Below, one piece after another: positions 49,411 to 60,889 of a stretch of DNA of 64,000 bases. Positions within the stretch are counted from its first letter, which is position 1. Every line of letters starts with the position of its first letter. Under the pieces are notes generated by a model that saw only the letters and a program-made list of their open reading frames with translations, ran no database searches and was not told the DNA's origin. The position numbers and the translations under genes were made by a program. The DNA is from Quillaja saponaria (taxonomy: Eukaryota; Streptophyta; Magnoliopsida; Fabales; Quillajaceae): the NCBI GenBank assembly GCA_029379385.1, contig CM055607.1, positions 4,402,001-4,466,000 of the forward strand, read 5' to 3'.

Positions 49411-50533
49411 ACTAATTTCAGATCAATTAATGGTTGTTAATTACGTAAATAAAAATTAATTAATGCAGGAACTTACACAAATTTTCTCTCTTACCTAAAT
49501 GGTATAGAACTAGAAGATGGTTGGTCAAATAAATTAGAGTCATGAAATGTAGGGTCCAATACAATTTCATGGAAAAATAATTAGGGTTTGATTCGCATGA
49601 AAGAAAACAATGTAAAACAACTTGGAGAGAACATAAAATCTCAGAAGACTCGTAATCAACTTGCCTTTGACCCTTTATGACAGCGCATAAGCTTCTTAGA
49701 AGTTTTTGTCTGCTTCAACATGTTATTTGTGTCTAACTAGCCAGTCTATTTCTGGAGTTGTTTTTTTTAATGTTCAATTTAATTATTTAGTATTCAAAAT
49801 TTCTCAATCAACAAGATCCATTCTCATTTTCAATTGTTATATATAAACGAAATAATTATGTTTTACATGAAGATAGTGACATATATAATTGTTATGATTT
49901 AGAAAAATTTTTTTGGTCATTTATTGATAAAATATGTAGGGTTATTTCATTTATAAATAATAGGGGATCATGAGAATACAATTTGATTAACAAACTTTGA
50001 ATCTTAGAAGAAGAATTTAATTGAATTTCTTGAAGGATTGAATTGAAAATTGAGACATTTCAAAGAACTAAAAGCTTGGAAGTTATTAAGCAATTGGAAA
50101 GAAAGGGGAATGATATATATTGTCTTATATTTGAGAATAAAGAAGATCATGAGAGGAATGATATCCGGAGAGAAAGTTTTGATATTAGCCAGGACCACAA
50201 ATATCAGTTGTTCCTTATGTGGGGGAGAAAATTCAGTTATTGCATTTTAGATTACCACTGTATCCTTAAAGTAATATATATTCTTGACAAGAATATATAT
50301 AATGGAAGTCCAAAGTAATTTTATTCATTATAAATTTCTTTCATTTTATGCTTTTTCACTCAATTCAATTTTTTCCATTTTTCAAAAAAAAGAAAGAAAA
50401 GAAAAGAAGTTATAAACCGCTTCATTTGATCATCATATTCTTTCCCTTAACTTGTTTCAAATTCTAAATCAAATCAGTATACAACAGATTCAACCTATTT
50501 CAATCAACAACCAATAATTCACATAAAAAGTAA

Positions 50534-50535
<2 letters not shown>

Positions 50536-50606
<71 letters not shown>
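50536..50606. repeat. (AT)n microsatellite, about 70 bp
   Basis: About 35 uninterrupted AT dinucleotides; the longest simple repeat in the window. Length is likely polymorphic and assembly-sensitive. Confidence 0.9.
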
Positions 50607-50607
<1 letters not shown>

Positions 50608-52303
50608 CATATTTATTAATGATGCGATTTGATTTGATATCTCATATGATGTTAATATTTAATTAACCCTAAAGGCTTGAATTTGGTAATACTGTAACTT
50701 TTAAAAGATTATTTATTGTCATTTTAAGTTGTGTAAAAACAGTTATCAAAGGTTACATGCAGTTTTTAAAAGCATTCATGTAGTACTTTTAAAAACACCA
50801 GTGACTCAAAAATAATTAACCAAACTATATTTACATGTTGTGACTCTTAAAAAGTCACAAAATCTTATTGAAAATATTACCAAACTCAGCCTAACTACAT
50901 TAAACTAACGTCTCATTAACTTCCTATTTAGATCTTTGGATCGGAGACTTTCAATTTCTTCTTATTAGAGGAACTTTTTGCTATGGAATATATATTAAAG
51001 AAACATAATTAATTACATAAATATTCTCCTTTTCCAAAAGTATCCTCCACTAATTTGTTGCTCAATATAAATTGGAATTAAACCTTTGTTATCTTCCTTC
51101 TAAGGGAAAAGTAATTGTAATGTTACTTTCACATTTATATTATGTATAAAAGAAGAGAGATTAAAATTCTCTAAAAAAAAGAAGAAGGATAATATATGTT
51201 CTAGATGACTAAACATAATGTGGAGTCTTGTACAAAGAAATTGGAATCAAGAGAGTAATAACTGAGTCATGATAGTTTACCCAAAAAAAAAGACAAGATA
51301 GTGAGTCAATTAGCAAATCTAGCTAGATTTTTTAAATCTTGCACCTACTATTCGAACTACTATGCATATTGCAACTTTGACTTGTTCGTTGCATATTCCT
51401 TTTAAGTGTTTAATTAACTATCAATTAATTAGCACATAAAGATATTGCTAATGTTTTTCTTTACCCTAATTAATGTGGTAGGCTGAAATTCAGATTCTAG
51501 CTTAATTATTGTTTATATAAATAGCTGAGAAAAGAACTTAATTATATTATAGAATAATATCCACTCAGATTAATACATTTTTTTCTAACATAGACGTAAG
51601 TATTCACATGACCTAAAGGAAAAATTACTATTGTCTACATTCTATCCAACTTGTGAAAAATTGTGATCCTACAATACTCAATTCTCATATTTATTTCAGA
51701 GATGTTGATAAATTAAAAGCTGAAAATACAAGTGTTTGCTTTATATATGTGCAAGTGCAAGAGAGAAAATTATTTTCTCGTGTCAGATTTGATCAAGGAG
51801 TTGTTGAGTTCAAGGAAGATTGTACGTAATTCCTGAATCCCACCTGAAATACAAAAGAAAGAGGAAATCAAACGATGAGATGAGAATTTCTTAAAATTTT
51901 AATAAGTGGGACAGTGACTAAAAAATTCCCCCTACTTGTGAGGTTTCGCCACGTAAACCTTACTGTGTTATCTCGTCTCTCTAAGTCAGAAAAATCAGGC
52001 GGAAAAGCGAAAAGGACACTACCTTCATGAACCAATTACATGACATAAAGCTACAAACATAAGATCAGAAAAGTCAATAATAATAATTTAGAAAAGAGTA
52101 AGAAAAGAGGAAGATGTGTAATATGAAATTTTTTGATTTGGATCCCCTCTCTCATATCACAAGAGCTATACTTGTGAGTGAAATAAGAAAACCTTTCTCC
52201 TACAAATTTATTTAATCTTACTTTAAACAAATCTTTTTGAGCATAAAAAAAAAATAAAAATTAATCATTCACTCTGATTAATAAATTAATAAAAGAGATC
52301 ATC

Positions 52304-52408
52304 GGAAATCATATCGCAGGGCGATGGCCCTAGCTATAATCACTATGTATATATAAATATGCACAAGACATAGCTAGCTAGTGCCATCGCTCCTGCGACA
52401 AGAGTCCC
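52304..52408 (-). ncRNA. MIR3627: miR3627 precursor hairpin (C)
   Basis: Minus-strand stem-loop with the candidate 22-nt mature miRNA on the 5' arm at 52380-52401; positions 2-20 read TGTCGCAGGAGCGATGGCA, which I recognise as miR3627. The 3' arm (52311-52334) carries GGGCCATCGCCCTGCGATAT and pairs with one bulge and few mismatches. The helix continues through TAGCTA on both arms and CTATGT/ACATAG near the loop. The family's known target in other eudicots is the calcium pump ACA10-type mRNA. Base of stem and mature length fit plant DCL1 products; expression is not shown here. Confidence 0.82.
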
Positions 52409-52480
52409 ACAGCCCCTAGATTCTTCATTTTTCTTTGATGATGAGTTGTGAGCACCTCCAACTCTTGCTTCCATGTTGTG

Positions 52481-52490
52481 TTTATATATA
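52481..52490 (-). promoter_or_regulatory. TATA box upstream of MIR3627
   Basis: TATATATAAA on the minus strand lies 80 bp upstream of the mature sequence, with a GC-balanced leader in between. Same arrangement as at hairpin B. Confidence 0.55.
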
Positions 52491-52517
52491 ATATTTAGAA
52501 TGGTCGTTCTAATGTGA

Positions 52518-52548
<31 letters not shown>

Positions 52549-52589
52549 GATTTTATTAGTTTGGAGAATGGTACCTGTCCTAACAAAGA

Positions 52590-52960
52590 AATTACTTAGT
52601 AGGTAGTACGTAATTTCTTCACAAATAGAAAGGAAATTTACTAGAACTTGACATATATTTTTAGTTTACATAGAAAGTTAGGCACAATCCATTGAGTGTT
52701 TAACGTTACATAGAAAGTTCCATGTAACAATATATTAAAAGCAGCCTTGTGTGTTTCCTTAATTCCTTCCATTAATTACATAGACGGCCAGTCCACAGAG
52801 TCTTGGTCTTGGTCTTGGTCACGCCCTTCCTTTTCATCATTTTCATACGTAACCCAAAGAGGGAGACACTTTCGGCATCTTGATGCCTTGACACAGAGTA
52901 GCAGCCGAATGCCCAAAACCCATGCATCTTCCAAGAAAGTTAGAAATGGACTTTAGGGCT
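52590..52960. repeat. Duplicated segment 1, copy A (partner 59870-60180)
   Basis: Shares with 59870-60180, in the same order and orientation, ACGTAATTTCTTCA, GGAAATTTACTAG, ACATAGAAA(G/A)TTCCAT, CTTGTGTGTTTCCTTAATTC and CCATGCATCTTCCAAGAAAG. Copy A also has a CTTGGT hexamer run (52803-52818). No gene; the 69-residue ORF here is not conserved in the partner. Confidence 0.8.
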
Positions 52961-53699
52961 GTTCATGTGATATATTTCCTAGATATCCTATCATAGACAA
53001 TTATTTTTCAGATAAATACTTTGCCTATGTAACTAATACGTCATAAATTATTCAAAAAATAAAAATAATTTTCAATTCTTCGAATTGGTTTAAAAAATTT
53101 ATTCTCAACAAACATGAAATTTTTTCATAAATGCCCACTGTTTATACAAAACTGAAATATTTCAATAAAAACTTATATTTGTAATGCATAATTCACTGCA
53201 ATAAAGCATATAAACATAAATGAACTATATAAACAACCATACTAAATACAATTCTCATAATAAACACAACTATATGTGCATCACAAATTGTCCAACTATT
53301 ACATAACTTCATTGAAAACTTTAAAACATTGCATAAAATGAAGCAACCTACAATTTCCAAATAATACATGAATCAACAAATTTTTTATAACATATCTAAA
53401 ATTTATAAACTGCTTTGTCAGAAGCAAGACTCATTAATTTATTGCAAAATTTACAGCCCAAACCTGAATTCATCCCAAAATATACAAAATCACACAAAAT
53501 AGAAACACGAGTACCTAAACTGAAGCTACCTACTATTTTCTAACGTCTTCCTTACCTAATATCCTTTAAAACTTCAATAAACATAATTAGCTAGAGGACA
53601 CTTTCCTATTATAATAGGTCAGTAAGTGTGTTGCACACCAACTGTGTCACTTAATCTCCAACAAGGATTTCTAGTCATCTAGCACAGAGAGAAAAAAGA
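52961..53699. other. Intergenic, AT-rich
   Basis: No gene, no clear repeat ends. Lies between two segments that have partners near 60 and 62 kb, but has no visible partner itself. Confidence 0.4.
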
Positions 53700-55035
53700 A
53701 GAAAAATTTCTACAATTATTTTGTAACTTCGTTTTCATTCAAAAGAAGAAAAGTGTTGAATTATTTTTTAGTCTGAGTATTGTTTTAATAAATTTTAATG
53801 GAAGAAAGTGTAACTTACTATATATATATTTTTTTCAATTAAAATTTTGATAAGTTGTTTTGACGTAGCCTCTTAGAACGGTTGTCATCGGTTTAAGTCA
53901 AATAATTTTGGACCACCCACCACACCAAACCGATGCAGTTGGTTGTTATTTCAATTCAACCAAATGCATCCTAATTGGGTTGGTTATGTGAAAATTGAAG
54001 TCACCAAAAAAACTTAAATCTTGTATTCGGGTCGATTGGGTAAGAAACTAAAATTTAGACTGTTGTTTCAAGTGAGGAGGATCACTGCAAACAACGTACA
54101 TAAAAAAGTCAATATTATAGTCTTAACCGTCAGATGATATTTTGATAAAGTGCTCAAAATTACTCCTGATACTCAGATTTGAAAGGCACAATCGAAGGAA
54201 GGAAGGAACTGTCACAAAGATGCGATTTGCCTCATGAAGGTCCGATTGCCTCTCCACTACATCTTCAAAAGTCAGGGGGTCTCAGACTAAGTAAGACATG
54301 CAAAAAAAAATGAATTGCTTAAAGTAAGAGCATATTTATTTATTTATTTATTTTTATACACATGAGAGAAGAGAGATAGAGATCTAAAATCATTAATGAG
54401 GTTATGGCTACTAGGGGTGTCGATGAGCCTAGTCAGCTCATGAGCAACTCTTTCAAGATTTAATTCAAGCTTGACTCATTTTAACAATAAACTAATTTTA
54501 AGTTTTATGTTTAAATTTATTCTATAAACTAGTTGAGTTCAATCTATACAAAATTAGATTTATAAGCTTCTGAGTTCAATTTATGTAATATATATGTATA
54601 TATATATTTTTTATTTTTCCTAAATAATCTAATTTGATGGTAATCTACTTGGTTTCAACTTTGTATGTTTCATGAGCCCTTCACAAGTTGAGTAGGCGCG
54701 GGTAGCAAAAGATGTGAGGGAATTAGGGTACCAAAGTATAGTTTGTGTCTTAGAAAAGAGCATCGAAGCCCAAAGTTAAAAAGGCTTTCAATCCGAATAA
54801 ACTTTCTCTCACTAAGATCAGATGCCTGCTCTTTCATAATTTTCTTGCAGCCCACAATAAAAAAGAAAACCGAAAATATTCCAAATGTTGTGCTCTGCAG
54901 TAGTTTGTTTTCTTTCTCTCTCTTTCCCTCGGTTTTACCCAACGCTAATGGGTCAGATCCTTCAAGACTCTTTTAAGGTTTGGGAAACCAAGGTATCTCT
55001 GTCCCTTCTTTTACGTACTATAAACATCAAGTGCT
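53700..55035. repeat. Duplicated segment 2, copy A (partner 62125-63375)
   Basis: Long stretches match 62125-63375 at roughly 80-90% by eye: GACCACCCACCACACCAAAC, GATCACTGCAAACAACGTAC, GAGTAGGCGCGGGTAGCAAA, TCTTAGAAAAGAGCATCGAA and a CT-rich tract before CCTCGGTTT. In copy A an ATG at 54948 opens MGQILQDSFKVWETK followed by a GTATCT donor-like site, as if it were a first exon; copy B has a stop as codon 3 at the same place. Function unknown. Confidence 0.8.
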
Positions 55036-56267
55036 TTATTGTCAGGAAATTATTATTTATTATTTATTATTGAAATTTAAATATATTTATAATCACTTGT
55101 TAAAATCTGATTATATTCAATGACATAATTTGATATTTTTGATATTTTTAAAAACGTTATTCTAGTAATTGCAGCTTTATTTATTTTTTATATTTGTAAG
55201 ATTATCCTAGTGTTAATAAAAAAAAAAATGAAAAAAATGAAGAAATAAATATTTAGTGATATATAATTTTTATATCATTAAAAAAAATAAATTATTTTAA
55301 CTATTTTTCTTTTTAAATGTTGGTTTTTTTTTTTTTTTAAACCTGATCAATATCTTAAAAACACTTGATTTGAGTTGTCAAGATAGGTAGCTTATCTATG
55401 ATGATAAGCAATATCTCAAAAGTCACACTAAATTAAACCAAAATTATTGGTGGGCTAGCACACAATGAGACTACCATTGAAGCAAGACCATCAAGGTTGA
55501 ACCTTTATAAGAGGAGAGAAAGCTCAAACAATGGAGGGAGAGAGCTAAGAGGTTCACTTTCTAATGGCACAGTAGCTGTGGAAATACAGTGCATATGATT
55601 TTCCCCACTGTAAATTGATGATTACATTTGCCCGTTGATACTCAAAAACCTATTTTCCTTTGGCTTCTAGAAACTCCCGCTTAGTAAAAGGTTAACGGCC
55701 GAAGTAGACTCTCTTTTTATCATAAATATTTTGCAACTATAATTACTGTCTTTCTTCGTCAACCCCAGATTTTGTTTTGATTCTAAAAATTAATGCCTAT
55801 AGGTCTACTACATTAACCCATATTCTAAAAGGCCTTTCGACGACAAACAGCGTAGATGCTGAAATTGCAAAGCATTGTTAATATATGTCATTTTCAATTC
55901 TTACTTAAATTCATTACATATTATCACAAGCAGCTTAAACAACAACAAAACTTGGTTCTTGATTAACCAAAAGAAGACACAAAGCAGAGGGCCAATTGAT
56001 TATCATTCCACAATTTTCACAAAGCTCAGTTTCATCAAGAAGCTGGATTTCCCTTCAAATAAGCTTTTCCTCAAAGAAATTGTAAAGCATTTTAAGTTGC
56101 ATTTTTCATTCTTATCATACACAAGATTTTTACAAGTAACTTAAACTAAAAGAAGCATGATTCCTAATTAACCAAAAGACACAAAGCAGTGGGAGACTTC
56201 ATTATTGTTCCAGTAGTTTTACATAGCTGAATTTCCATCAGAAGGATTTCTCTTTAGATTTCTGTTT
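55036..56267. other. Intergenic with duplicated 3'-flank sequence of the AAA-ATPase
   Basis: AT-rich and non-coding to about 55860. Then 55910-56060, 56120-56260 and the true 3' flank (56680-56800) share ACAAG(C/A)A..TTAAAC, TTAACCAA(A)AGA, ACACAAAGCAG and CATAGCTGAA-like words, so the downstream flank of the ATPase exists in up to three tandem degenerate copies. Confidence 0.55.
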
Positions 56268-56385
56268 TCAGTGAGTGACACCATCATCTTTCACATCATC
56301 CTTCACACCATTCTCCTCGACAGCCATTCTCTTTGCCATCATCCTTCGCACCATTTTCTTTCACATTTCCTTGACCCAATAACAC
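56268..56385 (-). pseudogene. Decayed C-terminal tail of a second AAA-ATPase copy
   Basis: On the minus strand this encodes a repeat-like acidic/basic tail (NVKENGAKDDGKENG, then after a one-base frame change VEENGVKDDVKDDGVTH and a stop) that matches the end of the intact gene (VKENVVKDDVKENGVTH). No ATPase core accompanies it. It is a remnant of a tandem duplication, immediately downstream of the intact gene's 3' flank. Confidence 0.75.
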
Positions 56386-56680
56386 ATGATTAGCAATGAA
56401 ATTAAGTGTTATTTAATAAAAGAGAATAATTGATATTTGATGTGTATATGCATGTTACCCTTCTTTTAAAAGAAAAAAAAATTATTTTGTTAATACACAC
56501 TTAATGTGGAGGAAATTAACTTGGTATTGCAATAAGTTTTGTTGTTGACCACTTTAAAATGTCTAATTAATATGCATGCTTGGATCAAATGAGAAAATTT
56601 GCTTTTGAAACATGTATGTTACAAATAGTTGATTTTTATATCTACATACCAATATATACACTATTTACCTTCATACATAA
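56380..56680. repeat. Duplicated segment 3, copy A (empty-site partner of 60890-61340)
   Basis: Matches 60890-61340 over its length except that it lacks the 194-bp MITE. Shared words include GATTAGCAATG, TTCTTTTAAAAGAAAAAA, GGTATTGCAATAA, ATGCTTGGAT and AAATAGTTGATTTTTATAT. The single TTAA at 56501-56504 is the pre-insertion site. Confidence 0.85.
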
Positions 56681-56821
56681 GATTTTTGCAAGTATCTTAA
56701 ACAACAATAAAGCATGATTCCTAATTAACCAAGAGACACAAAGCAGAGGCTGACTACATTATTGTTACAGTTTTTTTACATAGCTGAACTTCCATCCAGA
56801 GGGATCTTTCTTTGTCTTTCT

Positions 56822-58390
56822 TCAGTGGGTAACACCATTCTCTTTCACATCATCCTTCACAACATTTTCCTTGACACCATCCTCTTTCACATCTTTCACT
56901 GATGTTCCATTACTTTTCAAATCTTGTTGAGCAGATTTTTCCTTCTCTTTCTCTTTCTTCAATTGCGCTTCTTCCTCAGCCTTTTTCCCAGCTTCCTCCT
57001 TAGCAACTTCAAGAGCTTTAATCAAATTCTCAAAGCAGGCATCCACGTCCTCATTAACTGACTTAAGCAAAAAATTCTCAGCAACTTCAGCAGGTGTCAT
57101 ATTGGTTTCTTTCAACAATTCATCAATTCTATCAAATAAATGGTGAAAGTCAATATCCAAGTAATTCTTGGCTAGCACCTTGAATGCTTCAAAGCTACAA
57201 TAGGACAATTCTATATGCTTATCCATCCTTCCTCTCCTAATCAATGCAGGATCCAATTTGTCCACAAAATTAGTAGTAAAAACAATGATCCGCTCTCCAC
57301 CACAAGCTGACCAAAGCCCATCAATGAAATTTAATAACCCAGAAAGAGTCACCTTACTCCCTTTGTTTTCTTCCTCTTCGACCTTTTTACGAACAGGATC
57401 TTTAGCTTCCTCATCCTCAATATCTTTCTCTTTTTTCTTTGTCCTCTGACCGGTAAGATCAAGCGAGCAATCAATATCTTCAATCACAATAATTGATTTA
57501 CCTGATGTTTCGATTAAGAGTTTTCTCAGCTCAGCGTTATCCTTCACTGCTGTAAGCTCTAAATCATAGATATCATAGTTCAAAAAATTAGCCATGGCAG
57601 CTATCATGGTGGACTTACCGGTACCGGGAGGACCATATAAGAGGTAGCCCCGTTTCCAAGCCTTCCCAATTTTGGCATAGTACTCTTTCCCTTTGCTGAA
57701 CTTAACAAGATCATTTAAAATCTCTTCCTTCTTCTTTCCCTCCATTGCCAAAGTTTCAAATGTTGCAGGGTGCTCAAAAACGACATGGCTCCACTTTGCA
57801 CCTTTATATCCATACCAATTTTTGCTAGAATTGTTAGTGTAAAGCTTCACTTGCTGATTTTCCACGGCAATCGCCTTTCCTTGATCCAATACATGATTGA
57901 GATAAGACCCAGTAACGAGCTCTCTGTAACGTTTGTGAAAGGTGAGCTTGTAAAACCTCCTATCATCAGCAGCAGGGAAAATTGAAAAGGACTGTGCTTT
58001 AGGGGCGATTTTGTTTGAGGACCACCAAAGTTTAACCCCTTTGAACTCATCTGTGATCTCTTCATTCTCGTCCATGGAAAGCACTAATGGGGTCTGACTG
58101 TCTTTGACATAGTCAGCTTTAAGGCGTTTGGCTGTACCAGAAGAATTTTTACTGAGGTAGGTTTTGATGTTCATGAAAGCTTCACTGCGTTTCATATAAC
58201 GTTCACCTGTGTATTCATGGAAGGTAATTTGGATATAAGGGTATATGAAATTCATCCACTTTTGAGTGTAGAATTGGAGACGGCGTCGAACTTGGTAAGG
58301 GAAATATTTATCATACATGGCATATACAAACATTATGCTGGCTATCAAGGAACCTAATTGTGTCCACATCTGTCCCCCTACCATCACCAT
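56822..58390 (-). CDS. AATP1: AATP1/BCS1-like AAA-ATPase (ASD family)
   Basis: An intronless gene of 522 residues. Residues about 6-28 form an N-terminal membrane anchor. The AAA-ATPase-associated domain follows (YPYIQITFHEYTGE, KRSEAFMNIKTYLS, LSMDENEEITDEF, KLWWSS). The AAA core shows KIGKAWKRGYLLYGPPGTGKS with Walker A at 253-261, Walker B IIVIEDIDCS at about 300-309, sensor-1 FTTN at about 371-374 and arginine fingers RRGRMD at 385-390. The C-terminal tail is highly charged and repeat-like (VKEDGVKENVVKDDVKENG). The family includes mitochondrial/ER AAA-ATPases induced in stress and development (At5g40010 type). The ATG at 58390 is the first real Met of the frame; a second lies two codons on. 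Downstream tail fragments show the locus has duplicated in tandem. Confidence 0.94.
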   Translation of the reverse strand: MVMVGGQMWTQLGSLIASIMFVYAMYDKYFPYQVRRRLQFYTQKWMNFIYPYIQITFHEYTGERYMKRSEAFMNIKTYLSKNSSGTAKRLKADYVKDSQTPLVLSMDENEEITDEFKGVKLWWSSNKIAPKAQSFSIFPAADDRRFYKLTFHKRYRELVTGSYLNHVLDQGKAIAVENQQVKLYTNNSSKNWYGYKGAKWSHVVFEHPATFETLAMEGKKKEEILNDLVKFSKGKEYYAKIGKAWKRGYLLYGPPGTGKSTMIAAMANFLNYDIYDLELTAVKDNAELRKLLIETSGKSIIVIEDIDCSLDLTGQRTKKKEKDIEDEEAKDPVRKKVEEEENKGSKVTLSGLLNFIDGLWSACGGERIIVFTTNFVDKLDPALIRRGRMDKHIELSYCSFEAFKVLAKNYLDIDFHHLFDRIDELLKETNMTPAEVAENFLLKSVNEDVDACFENLIKALEVAKEEAGKKAEEEAQLKKEKEKEKSAQQDLKSNGTSVKDVKEDGVKENVVKDDVKENGVTH

Positions 58391-58480
58391 TTTTGTTCTC
58401 AAAACTTCGATGATGTTTTATCAACAAAGAGATGAGAATTAATGGCAGTAGAAGAATAAAAAGTAATCTCCCAGAGTTGG

Positions 58481-58490
58481 TATATATAAA
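58481..58490 (-). promoter_or_regulatory. TATA box of the AAA-ATPase gene
   Basis: The minus strand reads CCTTTATATATACC about 91 bp upstream of the ATG, giving a leader of about 60 nt. Good match and position. Confidence 0.6.
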
Positions 58491-58499
58491 GGAAAAAAG

Positions 58500-59869
58500 A
58501 ACTTACTCAATGTAGGAGCTGAGCTGCCAAGTAATGCCTATAAATTTCCTGGTTCTTTCACCCAAAAAAAATAAAATAATTTCCTTGTACTCTCCGAGTC
58601 ATGCCTGGGCCCGCTTATTTAGGATTATGTGGAGGACTTCAGATGGTGGCTAGTCTTCTTTTATTTTTATTTTTTTTGTTGCCCACCTGTTTTGACTATC
58701 AGCTATTTAAGTATGGATTTCTCAAAGTGTATAATTAATATAATTTTTAATTTTAAAATATTTTAAAAATAATAAATTATTTATTACATGATACTGAAAT
58801 CATGGACAATCACAATAATAAATGATATAAAATTTTATATTTATCATCTTAACAAGTATCCTAAAGATGCATATTAAAAATATCTTTTAAGTATTGGGAA
58901 GGAACTAACCTCTAGCAATGTAGCATAAACTAAAATAAATTAATTCCAAAAAAATAAATAAAGCGCCACTATATATGTCATACCCAATTGAAAAGAGGTT
59001 TGAAGAAATAGATGGGTTCTCAAAGCGAGAGAAAAAGACAACTAACCTCTAGCAATGTATCATAAAGCACTCTTCCTACGCCAAACAATTTGAGTTTAGA
59101 ATTTCATGAAAATATGAAATTCGTGAAAGCTTAAAATCACAGTCTACTAGGATGCTTCAACAGTTTTTCAACAGTTTACCATAAGACAAGAAATTGCAGA
59201 GAGAGATAAGAAGTTTCAAAAAAGAGAAATTTGCAAGTAGTATAGAAATAGAAAGACATAGAGTGCAAGGTGTTGTCAGAAGATTGAGTGTTTTTAACAA
59301 TTTATAATTTATTTTCAGTAAAAAGATTAATAAGTTATAATTTTATAGTATGAGATTATGAGAGATCTCGTGCTTTTTAAATAATACACATATACTAGTC
59401 CCATTAGCAAGTGTTCAACGTTTTTTTATTATTTTTAAGCAATAATAATAAAAATATTATAATTGTTGTATAAAATAGAGGAAATGAGATAAGTTTTAGA
59501 AGAAGTTGATTTTTTTTAAAAAATAAATAATTAATTGAAGTTAACAATTCATGAGTTTTTTGTTTTGTGTTAATTTTTTTTTTCTTAATTATAAGAGAAA
59601 ATGAGTAATTTTTAATAAATGATTGAATTTTAGTTTAAAAAGAGGTTAAAATATAGGAGGACAGTATCATCTCTTTTAGTATAATATTTTGAATTAAAAA
59701 ATATATTCAAAAGTTTGAGGATACCGCAATGTTTTGACTTTTATAGTAGTAAGTACAAAAATATATTTGTTTATATGTTACGAGCATGACATGTAAGTCA
59801 TATTTATTTTATAAAATTTCAAGTGCATAATTATGAATGATGTCATGAATGATGATGCATCTAAGTTTA
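58500..59869. other. Intergenic upstream of the AAA-ATPase
   Basis: Promoter-proximal DNA, then AT-rich non-coding sequence. A CTAACCTCTAGCAATGTA word occurs twice (58907 and 59042) about 135 bp apart. A GAATGATG..CATCTAAGTTTAC word at 59835-59870 recurs inside the next segment at 59959-59982. Confidence 0.45.
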
Positions 59870-60180
59870 CTTAATAGGTAATACGTAATTTCTTCAGAAA
59901 TAGTAAGGAAATTTACTAGTACTTTAGACATATTTTCTTATTAGGTCATCGTTGTCATGAATGATGATTCATCTAAGTTTACGTAGAAAGTTAGGTACGG
60001 TAATGGAGTGGTTGAAGCTACATAGAAAATTCCATAATAACATATATATATATATATATGAGTAAGTAATTAATTAAAGCCGCCTTGTGTGTTTCCTTAA
60101 TTCCTTCCATAAATTACAAGAGTCATGACACACCAGAAGCCGAAACCCATGCATCTTCCAAGAAAGTCAGTTTTTTTTTT
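59870..60180. repeat. Duplicated segment 1, copy B (partner 52590-52960)
   Basis: See copy A for the shared words. It contains an extra internal copy of a CATCTAAGTTTAC word and a TA run (60044-60060). Confidence 0.8.
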
Positions 60181-60889
60181 CTTCTCCAATCTCCACTAAT
60201 ATTTAATTTTTACGTTTTGATTTACTAGTATGTTATTTTGATTTACTAGTATGTTATTCTACATGTTATAAACTTTAAAAGCCTTAATATTACTCAATTT
60301 AATAAATTATTAAATCTAAAATTATGAAATTTGTTTAAACATACTTAATCCAATTAGGTCCACAAAAAATCTATTACTTTAGAGAACTTAGCCTATATTT
60401 TAATTTTTGTAAACCTAGAATTGCTTCCTTTTTAGCAAATCAATTAGCACCTTGATTTTGCAACAAAATGAAATTAAGAGTATTGATTTTAATATGGTGG
60501 ACAATTGAAGAAAATTGAAAATGAAATTTAGAGTTTTGATTCTAGTGTAGTGGGTAATTGATTGTATAATGCTTATAAGGTGAATTGTCGTAGCTGTGTT
60601 TAGGTGTATGAATTACTTCATTTAAGACTAATTAATGTGATAACAAATGATCCTGTTATTCGTTCAATTTTAAGAATTAATTTCATTATATCTTATAAAT
60701 ATGATATATAATAAATATATATAAAACCAGATACAAGTTTTTTTATATTGAAAGTAGATCCGGAACTATTGTCTCTTAGATTTTGTTTGAGAAGGGGATA
60801 GGGGAAATAATTAACCCGCATGCAGTCGGGGATTAAAACCTTAATTGGATAGCAAACTCACCAGATATATGTGGCCGTTGAGTTAACAT
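60181..60889. other. Intergenic, AT-rich
   Basis: No gene. A 25-bp tandem repeat (TTTTGATTTACTAGTATGTTA) occurs at 60214-60256. Nothing else recognisable. Confidence 0.4.

Larger units (their letters stand above)
49160..52303. other. Intergenic between MIR hairpins B and C
   Basis: AT-rich and non-coding. Contains a poly-G tract and a long TA microsatellite (separate entries). At 51930-52000 the words GAGGTTTCGCCACGTAAACC and TGTGTTATCTCGTC resemble the 3' end of a Copia LTR, but no LTR partner or internal region is present. Confidence 0.4.

Noticed and set aside
50043..50318. 91-residue ORF, Lys/Glu-rich
   Set aside because: Composition follows the local A/G-rich DNA, a second overlapping frame is also open, and no motif is recognisable.
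51930..52000. Copia-LTR-like 3' end words
   Set aside because: No paired LTR, primer-binding site or polyprotein in the surrounding sequence, so it was not called an element.
52747..52956. 69-residue ORF with a Trp-Ser repeat in duplicated segment 1
   Set aside because: The repeat is a CTTGGT simple-sequence run and the paralogous copy lacks the ORF.
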